This document shows, one piece after another, positions 47,801-62,388 of a stretch of DNA of 64,000 nucleotides. Each line of letters begins with the position of its first letter. Within the stretch, counting starts at the first letter, position 1. The notes under the pieces are model-generated. The model did no database searches, was not told the origin of the DNA, and saw only the letters and a program-made list of their open reading frames with translations. The position numbers and the translations under genes are program-made. Source of the DNA: Cheilinus undulatus (Eukaryota > Chordata > Actinopteri > Labriformes > Labridae); assembly GCF_018320785.1 (NCBI RefSeq), contig NC_054866.1, forward strand, positions 38,479,000-38,542,999. The letters run 5' to 3'.

Positions 47801-50800
47801 AATAAAGGCAAAACGCCCCCAAAATAGTATATTTTTAAAGGTATTACATATTTTGACAACCTTTATACCATAACTAATAAAGGGGAACATATTGGGAAAC
47901 AGAAAATTATCAATTCAGGATTATTGCTCAGCATGCAGGTTTTTATTTTAATGCTTTTTTATGATGAAAAAGTTTTGTTTTAGCAGCTAAAATAGTAAAA
48001 GTGTTATTATTATCTGTAATTCTAGCTAGTCATCCATGTATTTTTTACTGTATGCACTGGTTGCACTGTCCGTTGCAGTGACATAACAGAAAATAACCCC
48101 TGGCTCTCCTGTTTCAGGTGTTAGACAGCACATGAATATGAACACAGCTCTAAATAACTCCATCTGGATTAAAGCATTAAACCAAATCAAACCAAACTGG
48201 CCACAACATGAACTTTCTTTTCTTAAATATAGACAAAGTAATTTTAAAAATGTTGTAAATCATTTTTCTATCGTCATCTCTTGATGTGTGAAGCTCCTGG
48301 AGTCTTGTGGAGTGGTGGGCGTTGCTGCGAACAAGATTATTTTGGGCTGTCAGGCCTTTGGACTGCTGAGCGAGCAGAGCCAAAAACAGCTCAGAGGGGC
48401 AAGGGGGAGCTCAGCGGGACAGAGAGGGACAGAGGCTGTGAGGGGGAACACTGGGAGCTGCAATCAAAATGGCCAGTAAAGGTGAGAGATTGGTCTAAAG
48501 CAAAAAGAGGATAACTCATGTCCACCTACGCAGATGTTTGTTATTCATTTATAGTCCTGAGCTGATGCTGTGTTTGAGTTCAGAGAAGAAGGAGAGCTCT
48601 AGATTCACGTGTTCAGGAGTTGATACCCTCCCAGTCTTTAGCAGTGAACTGTTGAGCTGCTTAGTTTTGGTGTATAGTTGAGGAAGTCGGACTCTCAGGG
48701 GACTGAAGGTGGGAACTGAGTGGATTTCTCTCTTCTCTCTTATCGTTTTACAAGTAGAGTCTCTGGAGACAGCAGCTTCTGTAATCAAGAGTAGAGGCTG
48801 GCTTTTCACTCCTAAGCTGTTCTGATGAAGCAGATGGGTGGACTTTGTATCAGAGGCTTTGATGTAAATTTCCCTCGTCCATTCAAATGAGTGTAATCTT
48901 TCTGGCTGTGGTATGCTCCCTGCAGATAGCCGCTGTAATAAGTCTGGCAGCCGGGCTCTCTTACATTTTAGTGCTTCCTCTTTAGGCTGAAGAGCTGGCA
49001 CGAGCAGAGACATTTCAGACTGTACTACTAAAAGTTGTCTGTGACATACGTGATGTCGGTATTAATAGAAGAGTATATTAGGCTGGGGTTACATAAAGTG
49101 TAAATGAGTTATATGATTAATGTGCTTATTGGTTTGATTGCTGCATTTAATTACTCTCTTAATGTTCATGTCTATTACAAGTAACAGGTTTAATATAGTC
49201 AGATAAGGTCTGTGGCACATAAAGTACGTATTTCAAGTGTATTAGCATTGGTTCAGATTAGTTTTAGATCGTTATAGAAAGAAAAAAGTTTTGAAAGTGT
49301 TAAAAAGTATCAATTTAACCCATCTTTACGAAAAACTTTGGAGAACATAGAGTTTAAAGGAAGAGTTTTCTTTTTGGGGATTATTGACTTTCACTAAGGG
49401 TTAGGAAAGAATATTGATACCACTTTTGTATAAGGGTTGAATTTTAAACTGGAGCAAATAAAGAGTTTGCTCCAGAGCTTAGTATAGAGAAGATTTTGTC
49501 AGATTGTTGTTCACTTGCTACATCTGCATGTGCTCCTCTGTAGAGTTCAGTACATCATCCTTATTATGCTGAAGTAGCTCCCCACAGGCAGGACTAACTG
49601 TGAGGGTAACTTCACCCATGGGGCAAAAGTGTCCAATGCCCAAAAGCATTCTGGGAAAACCTCTGATTTAGGGATGAATGTTATTAATTATAGTACAATG
49701 ACAAAATAAATACTCAAAGTGATTGAGTTTTGTTTTCTTAAATGTGTTCTATCAACTCAGAAAAATAGAGCTGAAATAGCTATTTATGTGTTGTAAGTTA
49801 ACACAACTTATTTTTAAACAACTTTATATTGTTTGGTCTTATAGTGCATAAGAACACTTCTACTGTGACTTCTGCCTGGTGAAGTCTTCTTCTGTGAGTC
49901 AGGTTTTAGGTAGACTAGGTGCCAGCTTTAAATGATGCAACACAGAAACACACCGGCTACACAGCATCATTTGCTTGTGGGGCGCTATGTCTGCAGGGTG
50001 ATACCAGTGTTTAACTGTATTAAAAGGAAATAGTATTCAGCATGTAGAGCTGTTAATGTGCTGGCAGCATGTTTTTGCAGTGATTCCTATAGTTGCACCA
50101 TACTTGGGTGGTAGGGATGAAAGAGCAGGTCATCCCACCTGATTTATTTTGTTTTGTTTATTTTTGTGTGTTTCTGCCCTATTCATCAGCAGGAGAAAGA
50201 CACTCAAATAACATCACTCACCTTTTAAAATGTTATACTTGATATTCTTTATTCATAGTAGGTGAGCTGTGTATAAAGGTTTATTATTCATAAGATAGCA
50301 TATTGTGACCATCGTCTTCAAGCAGTGGTTTTCAAGTGGTCGGGTATCAGGACCCACCAACACTTTCCAAAGAGAAATCCCAACCCAAATGTTTAGAGAT
50401 TTCCAGCCATTCAAATTTATCCAAATTTATCCAGTGTCGTTCGGATTAAAACATAACAGAACAAACAAAAAAAGCAAATTATTACAGAAGGACAAGCATG
50501 CATACATCTCATTTTATTCCATTTCCTAAGACAATTGGTTGAAATTTGGTCATTTCTTGAGGAATTTCCTCTAATCTCAGGAAAAACAACTTTTTTTATC
50601 CAAAGAAAAGGAGATGCATAAGTAAATATATTAAATCAAATACTGAGTTTACTTGTCATATGAAAACTTAAAAAAAAAGATGTAATCATGTACTGTATCC
50701 ACTTTCAGTTTTGGTACATAGACTTTGTTGTCATTTTTTATCTCCTGACCCACTGGAAAATGCTTTGCAACCCACTTTTAGGATAACATTGGCAGCAAAC

Positions 50801-53800
50801 AACTGCAAAAACAAGTTAAGAGGGAGATTGTTTTATAAATATGTTGCTCCTGTAATAGTGCACTTATGTTTAAATGGACACCTCACTTGTGCATAGATGG
50901 AAATGATATTTAGAGTTTTAAAAAATGGTTGGCAAATGTACTTGGGTGGCAGTAGTTATACCTGGGTGGCCCACTAAAGTGTCATATGTGAGGTTTTGTG
51001 TCCTTTAAGCAGAACCAGACTAGCTGTTTTCCAGTTTCCTGTCTTAATGCTAAACCCAACTAGCAGCTGCTCTCTATGCATGTGTTTTATCTGATCAATC
51101 AGTGATTTAAATCCTTTCATCTAACTCTCTTTAATAGGGGCAACACAGGCATTGGTTTCCCAGGGCTATTACAATACCATTAACAGTAGTTCATGAGTCC
51201 AATAAACGCTATTTAAAATGGATTTGCATTTTTTAAAAGCATGAAGGAATTAAACAGTTTAGCCCGAGCTCTATCAGCAGGGGAAACGGCACAAAGCAAC
51301 ACAGTAGTGGCAGGAAAACAGGAAGTGATGCCATACGCTCACTGTGTCATTGGCTCCCTAGCTTAAGTGTTGATTGGCTAGTACTCATGTGACATCTAGC
51401 CAATGAGATTGGATTGTATACAGGACATAAGTTTAAGGCTCAGTCATACACTCTGCCATCTCTTATTACTAACGCTGTGGTAAACGTCTAAGTTTTGCAT
51501 GAATGAAAGGCCTGGTTAGTTTTTACATTCATGTACACTATCTGTTTTGTCAAATATAGCATCTGTTCTAAGTTTCCATTGTTAGATACCCGGCCCGCTC
51601 AAACAAACATGTCTGACAGGTGTGCTCCAGGAGCATCATGGGCTTTAATTGTGTGCAGTGATGTTTATAAATAATCCATCTGCTGTCAGAGCACTCTATT
51701 CAAAGAGCCCTTCTTTTATTGTTGTTTAGGCTGAGCATTATACTGAAGGATGAGGAAAAGAACAATGTACTGTCTGACAAGTCTGCACTAAAAACATCTT
51801 CACAGAAACACTGCTGTCACTGTGAGCAGTTTTAAATTGTCCTATTGTTTTCGGAAGTGCATCATGTTTTCATTCATAAAGGTTTTTGCATTATTTAGAG
51901 TAAACAATTACGTATGCCTGCATACTGGAATTTTTGGAGGCTTCAGTCTCCACAGCAGCTGTTGCTGGGAAACGATAAGGGACACCAATGGGGTGTGGAA
52001 AAGGGCCTGCTGACGGCCTGACATGTACCAGCAGGTGCTGTGAAATGCTGCATTTGAATTCTCCTCGACCGCTCTCCTCCCTCTTTCATCCTAGGGCTAA
52101 ATTTAGCCCACGCTGGAGTCTGACGTGTCCTCGTAGCTGCTGCTGTGTCCTCTCACGCTGGAGCTAGAGGCTAGAAACCCCTCTCTGCCTTATGTCTGGC
52201 CTTCTTTTCCTCCTTTCCATATGTCTTAACTGCTCTATTCTCCTGCCTCTTTTCTCTTCCCGACTCTGTCTGCTGGAAATGAAAGATTCTTTGGCTGACT
52301 CAGGGGCTTGGATCTGAGGGGTGTTGCGGCAGCTGCTCTTTGAAAACCAGCATTGGCGCAAGACTGTAGTGAGCTGTGTGCAGATAAAAGGAATCTCTAA
52401 TTCGATGATTTATAAAGACAGTTTCTTTAAATTTCGACAGAAGTGACCATATAGGGTTCCCTTGTCCCATAAAGGGTTAAACACCCCACCAAACTTGTAT
52501 TCTTACTTTTTAGTTCGACCCATGTTCCATCTGTTAACATAGAGGTCAGTTATGAGCAGTACTGCAGCATATCAGCAGGGGGAGCTGTAAATATTTTGGC
52601 TTCACTCCCTGGCAGCTGTATCTCCATCTTAATATATAGTCTAAGATGCAGACAAACAGAATGTCACTCCAGTATCTGATAATTCATATCTACTGTTTCT
52701 TCTTGTTTGCCCCACTCTCCCCCCACTCTGTACTTTATATCTCTATCTTCTCCACTACTTTGCCTTCAATATATCCTCATTCACCTGTCCCATCTCATTT
52801 TACCTTCTCACTGACTCTCTCCTCGCCTGTGTCTCAGTGATGGACCTGATCTTCTGGAAGGAAACAGAGCGAACGGGCATGGTGCTCACAGGGTTGGTGG
52901 TGGGCCTGCTGTCCCTGTTCCAGCTCAGCATCATCACCGTGGTCTCTACTGTCTCCCTGGCTGTCATGTGCTTCACCATCTCTGTGAGAATCTACTACCA
53001 AGTCCTCTTTATCCTCAGCTGGGGGGATGGAGAACACCCCTTCAAGTAAGATGTTGAGCTTTGAATTATTTTTCAGTTTTAATTGTCGTATTTTGGCCTT
53101 TTTTCACCTTTACTAAAAAAGATAGACAGAACTTGACACAGTCACAGTGAGCAATCAGTCAATGAAACTGTTCTACAGCACCTTTTAGATTAATTCAGTT
53201 TTAAGTCAGAGCGATTTCCAAGGGAGTGGAAAAGTGATTGACAAAAGGTAGAATGTTAAAAAGATTTCCAAACTAATGCACACCAGCAAGTATTTAATGT
53301 GTTAACAGTAGATCAATGATGGATAATTGATATAAGAGAAAATAAATGTTCTACAAAAACTGGGAGAAAAACATGACTATGTTAATAGAATAGAATGAAA
53401 TGATGATAAAGTATTAAACACTACTAAAACCACATAGTTATAAACTGTTAGGCTGTTAAAGTGGTCATAAATAAATGTTTTTCAAAACAGGATACTCAAA
53501 AGCATATTGGGTGTACTTTGAAATAACCTTTTCATTAAGCTTACAACTGCAATATAATCAATATTTGACAATGTGACAATAATGCAAGCTGGCATTATGT
53601 TTGTGTTCAGTAAGCTATTGATATTGAGACTGATGTACACTATATGGACAAAAATAATCAGTTATTAATTTCAGGTGTTTCAATCAGACCCATTACAACA
53701 GGTGTATGAAATCAAGCATCTAGCCATGAAGTCTCCATTTGTAAACATCGATGATACAAAATGGGTCGTTCTGAAAAGCTCTGTGACTTCAAGTGTGGTA

Positions 53801-56800
53801 CTGTGATGGATGCCACCTTTGCAATAATACGGTTTGTGAAATGTTATCCCTGCTAGATATTCCACAGTCAACTGTAAGTGATATGATTAGAAACTGGAAG
53901 CATTTAGGAACAACAGAAACTCAGCAATGAAGTAGAAGACCATGTAAAATCACAGAGCAGGGTCAACAAACGCCATAGCACATGGTGCATAAAAATTGCC
54001 AATGCTCTTCTGGTTCCATAGCTGAAAAGTTCTGAACTTCCAGAACATTGATGTGACATTGATGTGAGCACAAAAACTGTGCAACAGGAGCTTCATGAAT
54101 GGGTTTTCATGGCTGTGTATGCATGTTGGTGTTAGCATTTTGCTTCACAGAGCTGATAGCATTGAACAGTGGGAGTCTTGGATTCCACTAAGACTGAATG
54201 TTTGTTTCATATTTAAGATACTTTTTTTGGATTTGTTTTGTTCTTTGAATATTTTGACAGATGTGTTGAAACCTTAACATGCATGAGGAAACAGGGATGC
54301 ATCCCATGATGCACCACTGTCTTGATCTATCAACTGAACAGAAACCATTGTGTCATTTTCCCCATGGCCCTATTTTGTCACCACTGCCTTAATACAAAAC
54401 TGGACATTTAAAGGGCTGTCCCTGTGCCATTATGTCACAGCCTGCTTCTCTCATGGCATAGTCAAAAAACATTTTGCCTACTAGCTGCATTTTTCATTGT
54501 AAGATACTCTATGTCAGGACTATCCAAACTTTTTCCATTGTGGGCCACATACAGATATATATAAGGATGGTGGGACCCCTTTCATATACCTCCCCTTGGG
54601 TTTAGATATTCTTAGTTATTGGGTATGCCAAAATGATTAGCTAATGGCTGAGAGGGAAATAGCCAGCCATTTTAAGGATTTGGAGGTAGCCAATCATATT
54701 TCAGGGGGCTACAGTCAGTCTTGGCTACCACTAGCTTGACCCCTGGAATGTCACTGGTGCTGCTATTTGGTTCCATGATCCATTAGGGCAAAATAAGTTC
54801 AGATATTGTTATTATTTGGGTTGCAACTATGTTTACTATGTTTGCAGCTATGATCCCCAAGCAATGAAAATTAAACATAAAAAATGTACAAGTAAGCCAA
54901 AGTCAAGATGAATGCATAAAAATACAATTATATAAATAAATATGCATTTTTTTTTCCTTTTTTTAAACCTTCCTGCTGCAAAATATTCTATGAATACAGT
55001 TACAAGGAAAATTACATGGACTGAATTTTTACAGTATGAATGATTATCAGATAGTAAAGATATAGGGAGTATTTTTCCTTTTCAAAAAATGACATAAAAT
55101 GCTGAAATTATGAAAAAATTACCATTGTCACTCCTGTCCAGTATGGACCACTGTCCCCTATGTGTAGAATTAATGTTATATTTGACCTATTAAAATCAAA
55201 CAAACACCAAAAGAGAGCTTAAAGATCACACACAGTGATTGCAGTGCAAATGTGGCTTTGTTTGCATGCTTTCATGTGACAAAATTGGCTGATGATGAAG
55301 TCACGCCAGCATGATTGTGGACTTCTAAAGTTAAAGATCAAAAGTTCTTTCTTGAATGATATGAGGTGCTGCCAAAGAGCATGAGATAAGCATCATAGCT
55401 TGATAAAAATGAAGTTCAGCTGCACCCAGGCAGCAGCCTCTTGTAGTGAAAGAAAGAAATCAATGTTAAAGTCCAAAAAATCCATTTCGGTAAGTCTTCA
55501 TCAGAGGTTTTCTGTAAAAAGCCAAGAAATCCCAATTAGAGCCCATATTGAAATGCCTGTTTTTTACAGCAGAAATAAACACATTTTGCCTGATACAAAA
55601 TATGTTTATATATTTTGTCTTCTGTAACTCGCTTTGGTATAACTGTTGTGTAATTAAGGATTCTGCCAGCATTTTATTTTGTTGTAGTCATTAGCCAGGA
55701 GGCTAAATGTCTGCCTCTCCTCCAACTGTTCCCTGATACTAACTGTGCCTTGGTCACCCTACACATTATGAGCATGGTTTCACCAAAGTAAGGTTGCACC
55801 AGCTGTCAGCTGGTCTTCCAGTGTGGTTTGACATAGTAAATTACAATCAAGGCCAGTTCTTAGACACCTCAACCTCCTGACAGAAAGTCTACCATGTTTG
55901 ATTATTCTGCCTTCTATGACTTTTTTTTTGTCATAGCAGTGATGTTTGCTATTAAAGCATAAAAGTTCAGCAAAGGATTACAGTCCTGTTTCCAGGTTTC
56001 ATGGAGCCCCTCTTCCTTCATGTCATGTCAGTCATGATAACTGGTTCAGGTACAGCCATACTTGTTGAGATGTCTGTTGGTCGAGCCATGCACTGATTAA
56101 CATGATCATATAATCTGACACATGACCATAGCAGACAAAGAGATTGTGTAGTCTGACCTGGCTGAGCTTCATAACCAATGACAATGGCACTGTAGATAAA
56201 CCTCTGTGTTTTTTTTCTCTCACTTCCTCTCAGGTCATACTTGGACCTGGACATCAGTTTCAGTGGAGAGGATGCTGACCGCTACATGCAGAGAGCCATC
56301 GTCATGTTTCTGTCTGCAGTGGACACGCTCAAGAGACTCATCTTTGTTGGAAACCTCTTTGACTCCCTCAAGGTGAGCTATAATTACATTTTTCCTTCAA
56401 CTTCAGTGTGTGTGCTTGCTGTCTTCACTGTCTTAATGACCTGTTCTCAGAGATTTGCCTCACCCTGTCCAGAACCTCTCCTCCTAATTAAGCCAGGCCT
56501 AGGTCCATCTCTGCTCTCTTTTATTTTGCTTTTATCCGTCATCCTCCTCATCCCTGGAGATGACATAGCCATGCAAGCCGTCTTTCTCATTATGCTGAAA
56601 GCTGAAGATGGCTCCTGAACTGGGACAAAATCACTGAAGGCAACTGTCAGCCTGATATTTCTATAATCGCGTGTAAAGAAGTGAGTGCCTACAAGTAGGA
56701 AATCCTTTAGGATTAATGTGAATTGATACAGACAGAACAAATAGAAGGCTGTTTACCCTGACTTCTGTATTATTTCCCTTCCATCCTGCCTCAGGATGTG

Positions 56801-59800
56801 CTGCTAATGTTAATACAGCAAAACAGTAATGTTCGTTTTAACAAGCCTAAATGTATCTGCCCTCTACATTCGTATGATTATACTGTAGTTGAAAGTAGTT
56901 GATGATTGCACATGAAGAGCATTTCTACTGGTTCTGTTTGCATATTGTCTAAACAATTCCAGATTTTTATGTATGAGCTCTTTCAACCCTATAGGAAGTG
57001 TATAGGAAAGGTAATAAATCCAGGTAGCCTCCCTCTTTCTCTACAGGGGTTATGTCAAGAGTACTGAGAGTTGTTCTTAGCCTGGGGTCTGGGCACCCCT
57101 ATGGAGGGCATCAAAGGTCTCAGGGGAGATACCAGCTGGAGAAAATCACATATGCTCAAAGACTCCAGAGAGAAATATTTTTTACTAGATGGAAACCTGC
57201 TGAGGTCATACTCATGCAATGAAATTACTTGAATACACCCACATATTCTTAACTAATTACTCTCATTCCTATTCCACTGACTCCTAACCAGGTATAGGCA
57301 TGCCCGTCTTGAGTTTTCCCACCTATCTGTGTTTTTACTTATTTATCTATTTTTAATCATGTGTTTTTATGTATTTATTTTCTAATTAAGATTGCCTAAT
57401 GATTTTTATTTTATTTTTTATTTATTTATTTTATTTTATTTTATTTATTTATTTATTTTTTCTTTTTCTTTCTTTCATTTCTTGATTTATGTTCACCTTG
57501 GTGTCTTTATGAATAACATCACCTTGTCTAAGCAGTGTATTTGTAGTTGAAATGCTCGGATTTGCTATTGGAAAAATCTGACTGATAACATTAACTACTT
57601 ACAAACCATATGGATAGAGCTGTAAAAATTTTAGTTAATGGAAAATGTTAGAAAACGGTGTATATAAATGTACAGTTGTTTTCTTTGAAATAAAAAATAA
57701 GGTCTCAGGGGAGCATGAGGCTTTGTCTGGTCTGATGTTGGCAAAATTAGATTTTCATTTATTAAAGAAAAAACATGATTAGAAACATAATGCATGATGA
57801 GGAATTAGGGCCATCTGAAAAGGAAAAAAAAGGAATATCTGTTCATTTTTGGGCTGCATGGTGACGCAAGGATCAGCGCTGTTCCCTCACAGCAGAGTTT
57901 GCATGTTCTCTCCATGCATATGTGGGTTCTCTCCAGGTATTCCTGCTTCCTTCCACCTGCAAAGACATGCTCGTTAGGTTAACTGGTGACTCTAAAGGTG
58001 TGAGTGTATGGCCTAGTCTCAATGTCCACTCTCACACACTCACTGACTTTGAGGCGCACTCCTGTTAAATCCGTGAGGGCTTAGGGCTGTCCTTTATAGG
58101 AGAGGCACACTAGTTTTTATCTTTTTAAGCTGTGCAAGATGCCGACTGTCAACAAAAGAAAAGGGCTGTCCTGTTCCTGTTTCTACCACTTCGAGCCCTA
58201 GCAGCCTCATGCACTCAATAACTTTCCAGATGCAGTCAGTTAAGTCAATAAGGGCTCAGGGTTTAGGGAGGACTATGAGTGCCTGGTTGTTTGTCTCTGT
58301 GATCTGTGTCTCACCCTGTGATTGACTGGCGTCCAGTCCTGGGTGTACCCAGCCTCTCGCCTAATGACAGTTGGGATAGGCTCCATCCCTTGTGACCCTT
58401 ACGGGATAAGAAAATGGATGGATAGATGTCAATTTTGAAGCAAAAGAATTTAAATTTTTTCAAAGAAAACTCAAATATTTAAGTTTTTAAAGTCATACAT
58501 TTAAGACATTTTAAGCCAATACGATTGAAAGAAGCCAAACAGAAAACATTGGTTGGATAACCCCAGTTTACAGAAATGTCTACTTTAAGTGGAGATGATA
58601 AGAATATTGTAAAGATTCTGGCCTTAAATTAAACATGTTTACCTATTGATCAGTACCCGTAAAAGTACCATTAAATTATGCTCTCAAACACAACTTTTAA
58701 AGTAAGACATTTTGATTTTTTTTCTTGAAAATTAACAGATCTTTATTTTTAAAAGTGACCTTAATACACCGTGGTAATAATGGACAGTTTATACATAGAT
58801 CTTTTGGCAATAACCTTTTAAATAAGTAAGCCTATTATGCTGGGATTTTGTTAATGAATATGATTAAAATGAATGTTTAAATCAACTGGGTTTTTTTTTA
58901 GGTCCTAAATGGAGTGGCTAATGAAAGGACGTTGGGAACCACTGGTGTATAGACATCGCAAGGCTGAAATGTTTTAGAAGAGCAGTTACAGTGAATATTC
59001 AGAAAATGTAGACATCACAGCGTAACTCACAACACTGCAATTCTGCAGTAGCTGATTGTAGGTGTTGCAATCGTAAAAATATCTTACTATCATGATTTAT
59101 CAAGCTATCTGATTAACCTTAGACTGTGACACACCCCTGGAAAGCTAAAGTGCTGGATCAGTGCATTTGTTCTGTGTAGTTTTACCTCTATCTATGCTGC
59201 ATTTCTAAACTAACCTGTACCACTGCCTGACAACATGCTACTTTCTTCTTCTTTGACCTAAAACTCCTATTCTGCTGCCTTCATTCATGTGATAATAGTA
59301 GCATAGCACAATGCACCTTATTATGTATTTAATTATAGATATTTGCCTCAAGGGTTTCAATAAATGTCGTAAAGATGTTGATATTTTACTGTAGATGTAC
59401 TGATATTTTGTCCCATCCCCACTCAAAGTGTGACCAGAGTACTGTAAGGTATCTAACGGTGAGATTTGTTAAAGACACACTTCTTACCGTTGATGCATTT
59501 CAGTGTGATTGCCCTCATTTCCTTCTATAAATAAATATGACATCAATCATTGTCAGCTGAAACGCCAGGTAAGGGTTTATCCACATCCAATCTTTAGAAA
59601 ACAAACCACGACCATTAGGTAATGAACAGCAGTAGTTAGTGAGCACACAGATTAACACATTTACAGTAAACGCTGGGTCAGTGGGAGCTGACTGAGCCCC
59701 TAAATCCCAGCACCTCCCAGCCTCAACCCTGACCTGGCCGGTATGTGACATGGCACACGGAAGGAGGTTACACGGAGACACCCGGGATCCGCTGGAGTCT

Positions 59801-62314
59801 CTTTCCATCTGAGACAGGGGTGTCCCATATCAGGACGACACTGGATCCCAGAACAGGAGCTCTGACACGGTGGGATATAAGGGGAAACACTGACAGCCAT
59901 ATTTGGAGTCTGAGACTTTGAGCTCCAGTTTTTCCTCATCAGGGAAAAAATAGATGGAGAATGGAGTCATGTAATTAGTATCTATGAGGTAACATGTCAC
60001 TGGGATTATGCAGAGCTCTAGCATGATTGACTGCTTTTAAAAACAGTGAAATTAAACATAAGAAAGCTTTTTGCTGTGATTGACCTGCTTCTGCCTCTTT
60101 CTGTCTTAGTTCCTGGTTCTGATGTACCTTGTGACGTACCTGGGACGGCTGTTCAATGGCCTTACTCTGCTCATCATCAGTAAGTCACAGTGGAAACAGG
60201 AAACAGAGAACCTGCAAACAAACTTTAATACATCCACTTTAACATGAGTACTGTCTCTGCCTTCTTCAGGTGTGATTGCTGTCTTCTCTTTGCCACTTTT
60301 CTACAGGCAACGTCAGGTAAGAATGCTCTAGATCAATGGTTCTCAACTAGTGGGGTGGGACCTAAAAGTGGGTCACGGCGCTGTTTTCAGTGGGTCACAA
60401 AGGTGTTTGTGTAGAAAACTGCATTTAACAGTCCATCAGCTACAGAGGACCAAAACCAAAATACATTTGTACATTTTATTACCTCCACCAAGGAGGTTAT
60501 GTGATCAGCAGGGTTTGTTTGTTAGCAACATAACTCAAAAAGTTATGGATGGATTTTGATGAAATTGTCAGGTTATGTCACAAATGGCATACGGAAGAAA
60601 TGATTTTGGGAGGGATCCCTATCACAGTCTGGCGGAGGTCTGCGCTTTCCGAGTGCCCTTATAGTTGTACTCTGTTTTTTTATTATAACAACTACATATT
60701 AGTCGTTTTCGTGAGATCTACACCTTTTTAACTCCTTTTCTGAGGAAAGCAAAACTGGCTTTCTGGCTTAAATGTTTTAGTTTTCAAAATTTCTTGAAAA
60801 CAACCAAAATTTGCACCTTACCATAGGAAATGGAATAAAGTACAATCTGTGCATGCATATCAGTTTCGGGTTTTTATAATGACATGCTTGTCCTGTCTCA
60901 TTTCTTTGGTCATGTTATATTCCAAATAAGATACAAATTCTGGCATTCATTGTTGGTTGAATTTGATTTGTTAAAATTTTAGGAAATGGGGGTCCAAATT
61001 TATCTTTCAGGAGGTGGTGGTGGTGGGTCCTGAGGCCAGATCAGTTGAGCCACTGTTCTAGATTACTTCCTAATAATGGTCCTTTGTTTTAGAGTCTATG
61101 CCTTTGTTTGTTTATTGCTTGATTTATTGATTTATTTGCCATTTTACAGGAGGAGGTGGACAGCTACATTGCAAAAATCCAGGCTCAGTATGACAACATC
61201 AAGGACATGTAAGTACAGCGCCATCTTCTGGCCAAATCATGACATCACCAATAATGTACTGATAGTTGTCAGATGGTTCAGTTTATGCTCAGCTGGTTTT
61301 ATGGGTTCCAACAAACACAAGCAATAAATCATTCTATATTATAACCAACACAACATTAGATAAAACTAGAGCTGAACAATTTTGAAAAATATCTAATTTT
61401 GATAATTTCGACTTGGATTGGAATTGATGTATTGAAGGGAGTTATAATTTGTATGTCATTCCCTTTTTTTATAACAAAAACGTACAAAAAAGTTTTTTTA
61501 GACTGTTCAAAAATTGCCTGTGGATGATTGCATGATCTGTAATGCATAACATCTCTGCTGCAAAAAAAAAAATTAAACTGCTATTTGACACAAATTTCAG
61601 GTTAAAGGAATATTGCACCTTCTGCAATTTGAAAACTGCAGCAGGCCATATTGTGATTTAATCTAATTTCGATTTATTGCCCAGCCCTATTTTGCTTGTG
61701 AGCAAATTGCATTGTTTATTTCATGGTTTCCTTGATGAACACTATTGAAACAATTTATTTGAATTTTAAAATATAAAAAACAATAATGCTATTATTATTA
61801 ATATAACTATTAATATATTTAAGGTCAAATAACACCTTCAAGGAAATCCAGTTTCCTGTAGTGTTCAAAAAACATTGTGTTCTTTACATTAAAAAACTGT
61901 TTTTTTTTTCACTTAAACTGGCATAGAAAGGGTTAAGTTCCAAAACAAAATATTTTAATCTTTGATATTTATGATCATTATCTTGATTAATGCAAAAAAA
62001 AAAAAAGTTATTTTTCTTATCTATTTCTTTTACACTTTATTTCTGGTCTGTCTTAAGCAAAGGTCATGCAGTGACCTAGTGTATCGTTATATTTGGGTCT
62101 TTGTATTTTATTGTACTGTCTATGTTGTCTGGTCTCTTGGTGTTGTCTGATTTTTATGTAGATTTTTAATGTACTCTTTGTTGTATATACCTTCAACCTG
62201 CCGGGGACTATAGATGGAAATTAGCCTATGGCTTCAATCTGGCACATTTACATGTCCATGTTCATTAATGTACACTGTCCCTTGTAATAAATTAATAAAT
62301 AAATAAATGAATAT

Positions 62315-62388
<74 letters not shown>

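Larger units (their letters stand above)
45586..52837. other. rtn2 intron 4 (contains alternative first exon)
   Basis: A 7.25 kb intron between the N-terminal exons and the reticulon domain. It contains a Tc1 element (46553-47680), the alternative first exon with GC-richer leader (about 48290-48481), a MITE (50316-50795) and a cluster of CCAAT/ATTGG boxes at 51347-51417. 48550-50300 and 51500-52800 show nothing else recognisable. Confidence 0.75.

Noticed and set aside
59515-60024. Overlapping minus-strand open frames in a GC-richer part of rtn2 intron 6
   Set aside because: No recognisable domain, no consistent single frame, and no splice structure; could be a non-coding conserved element or an unknown repeat, but nothing supports a gene.
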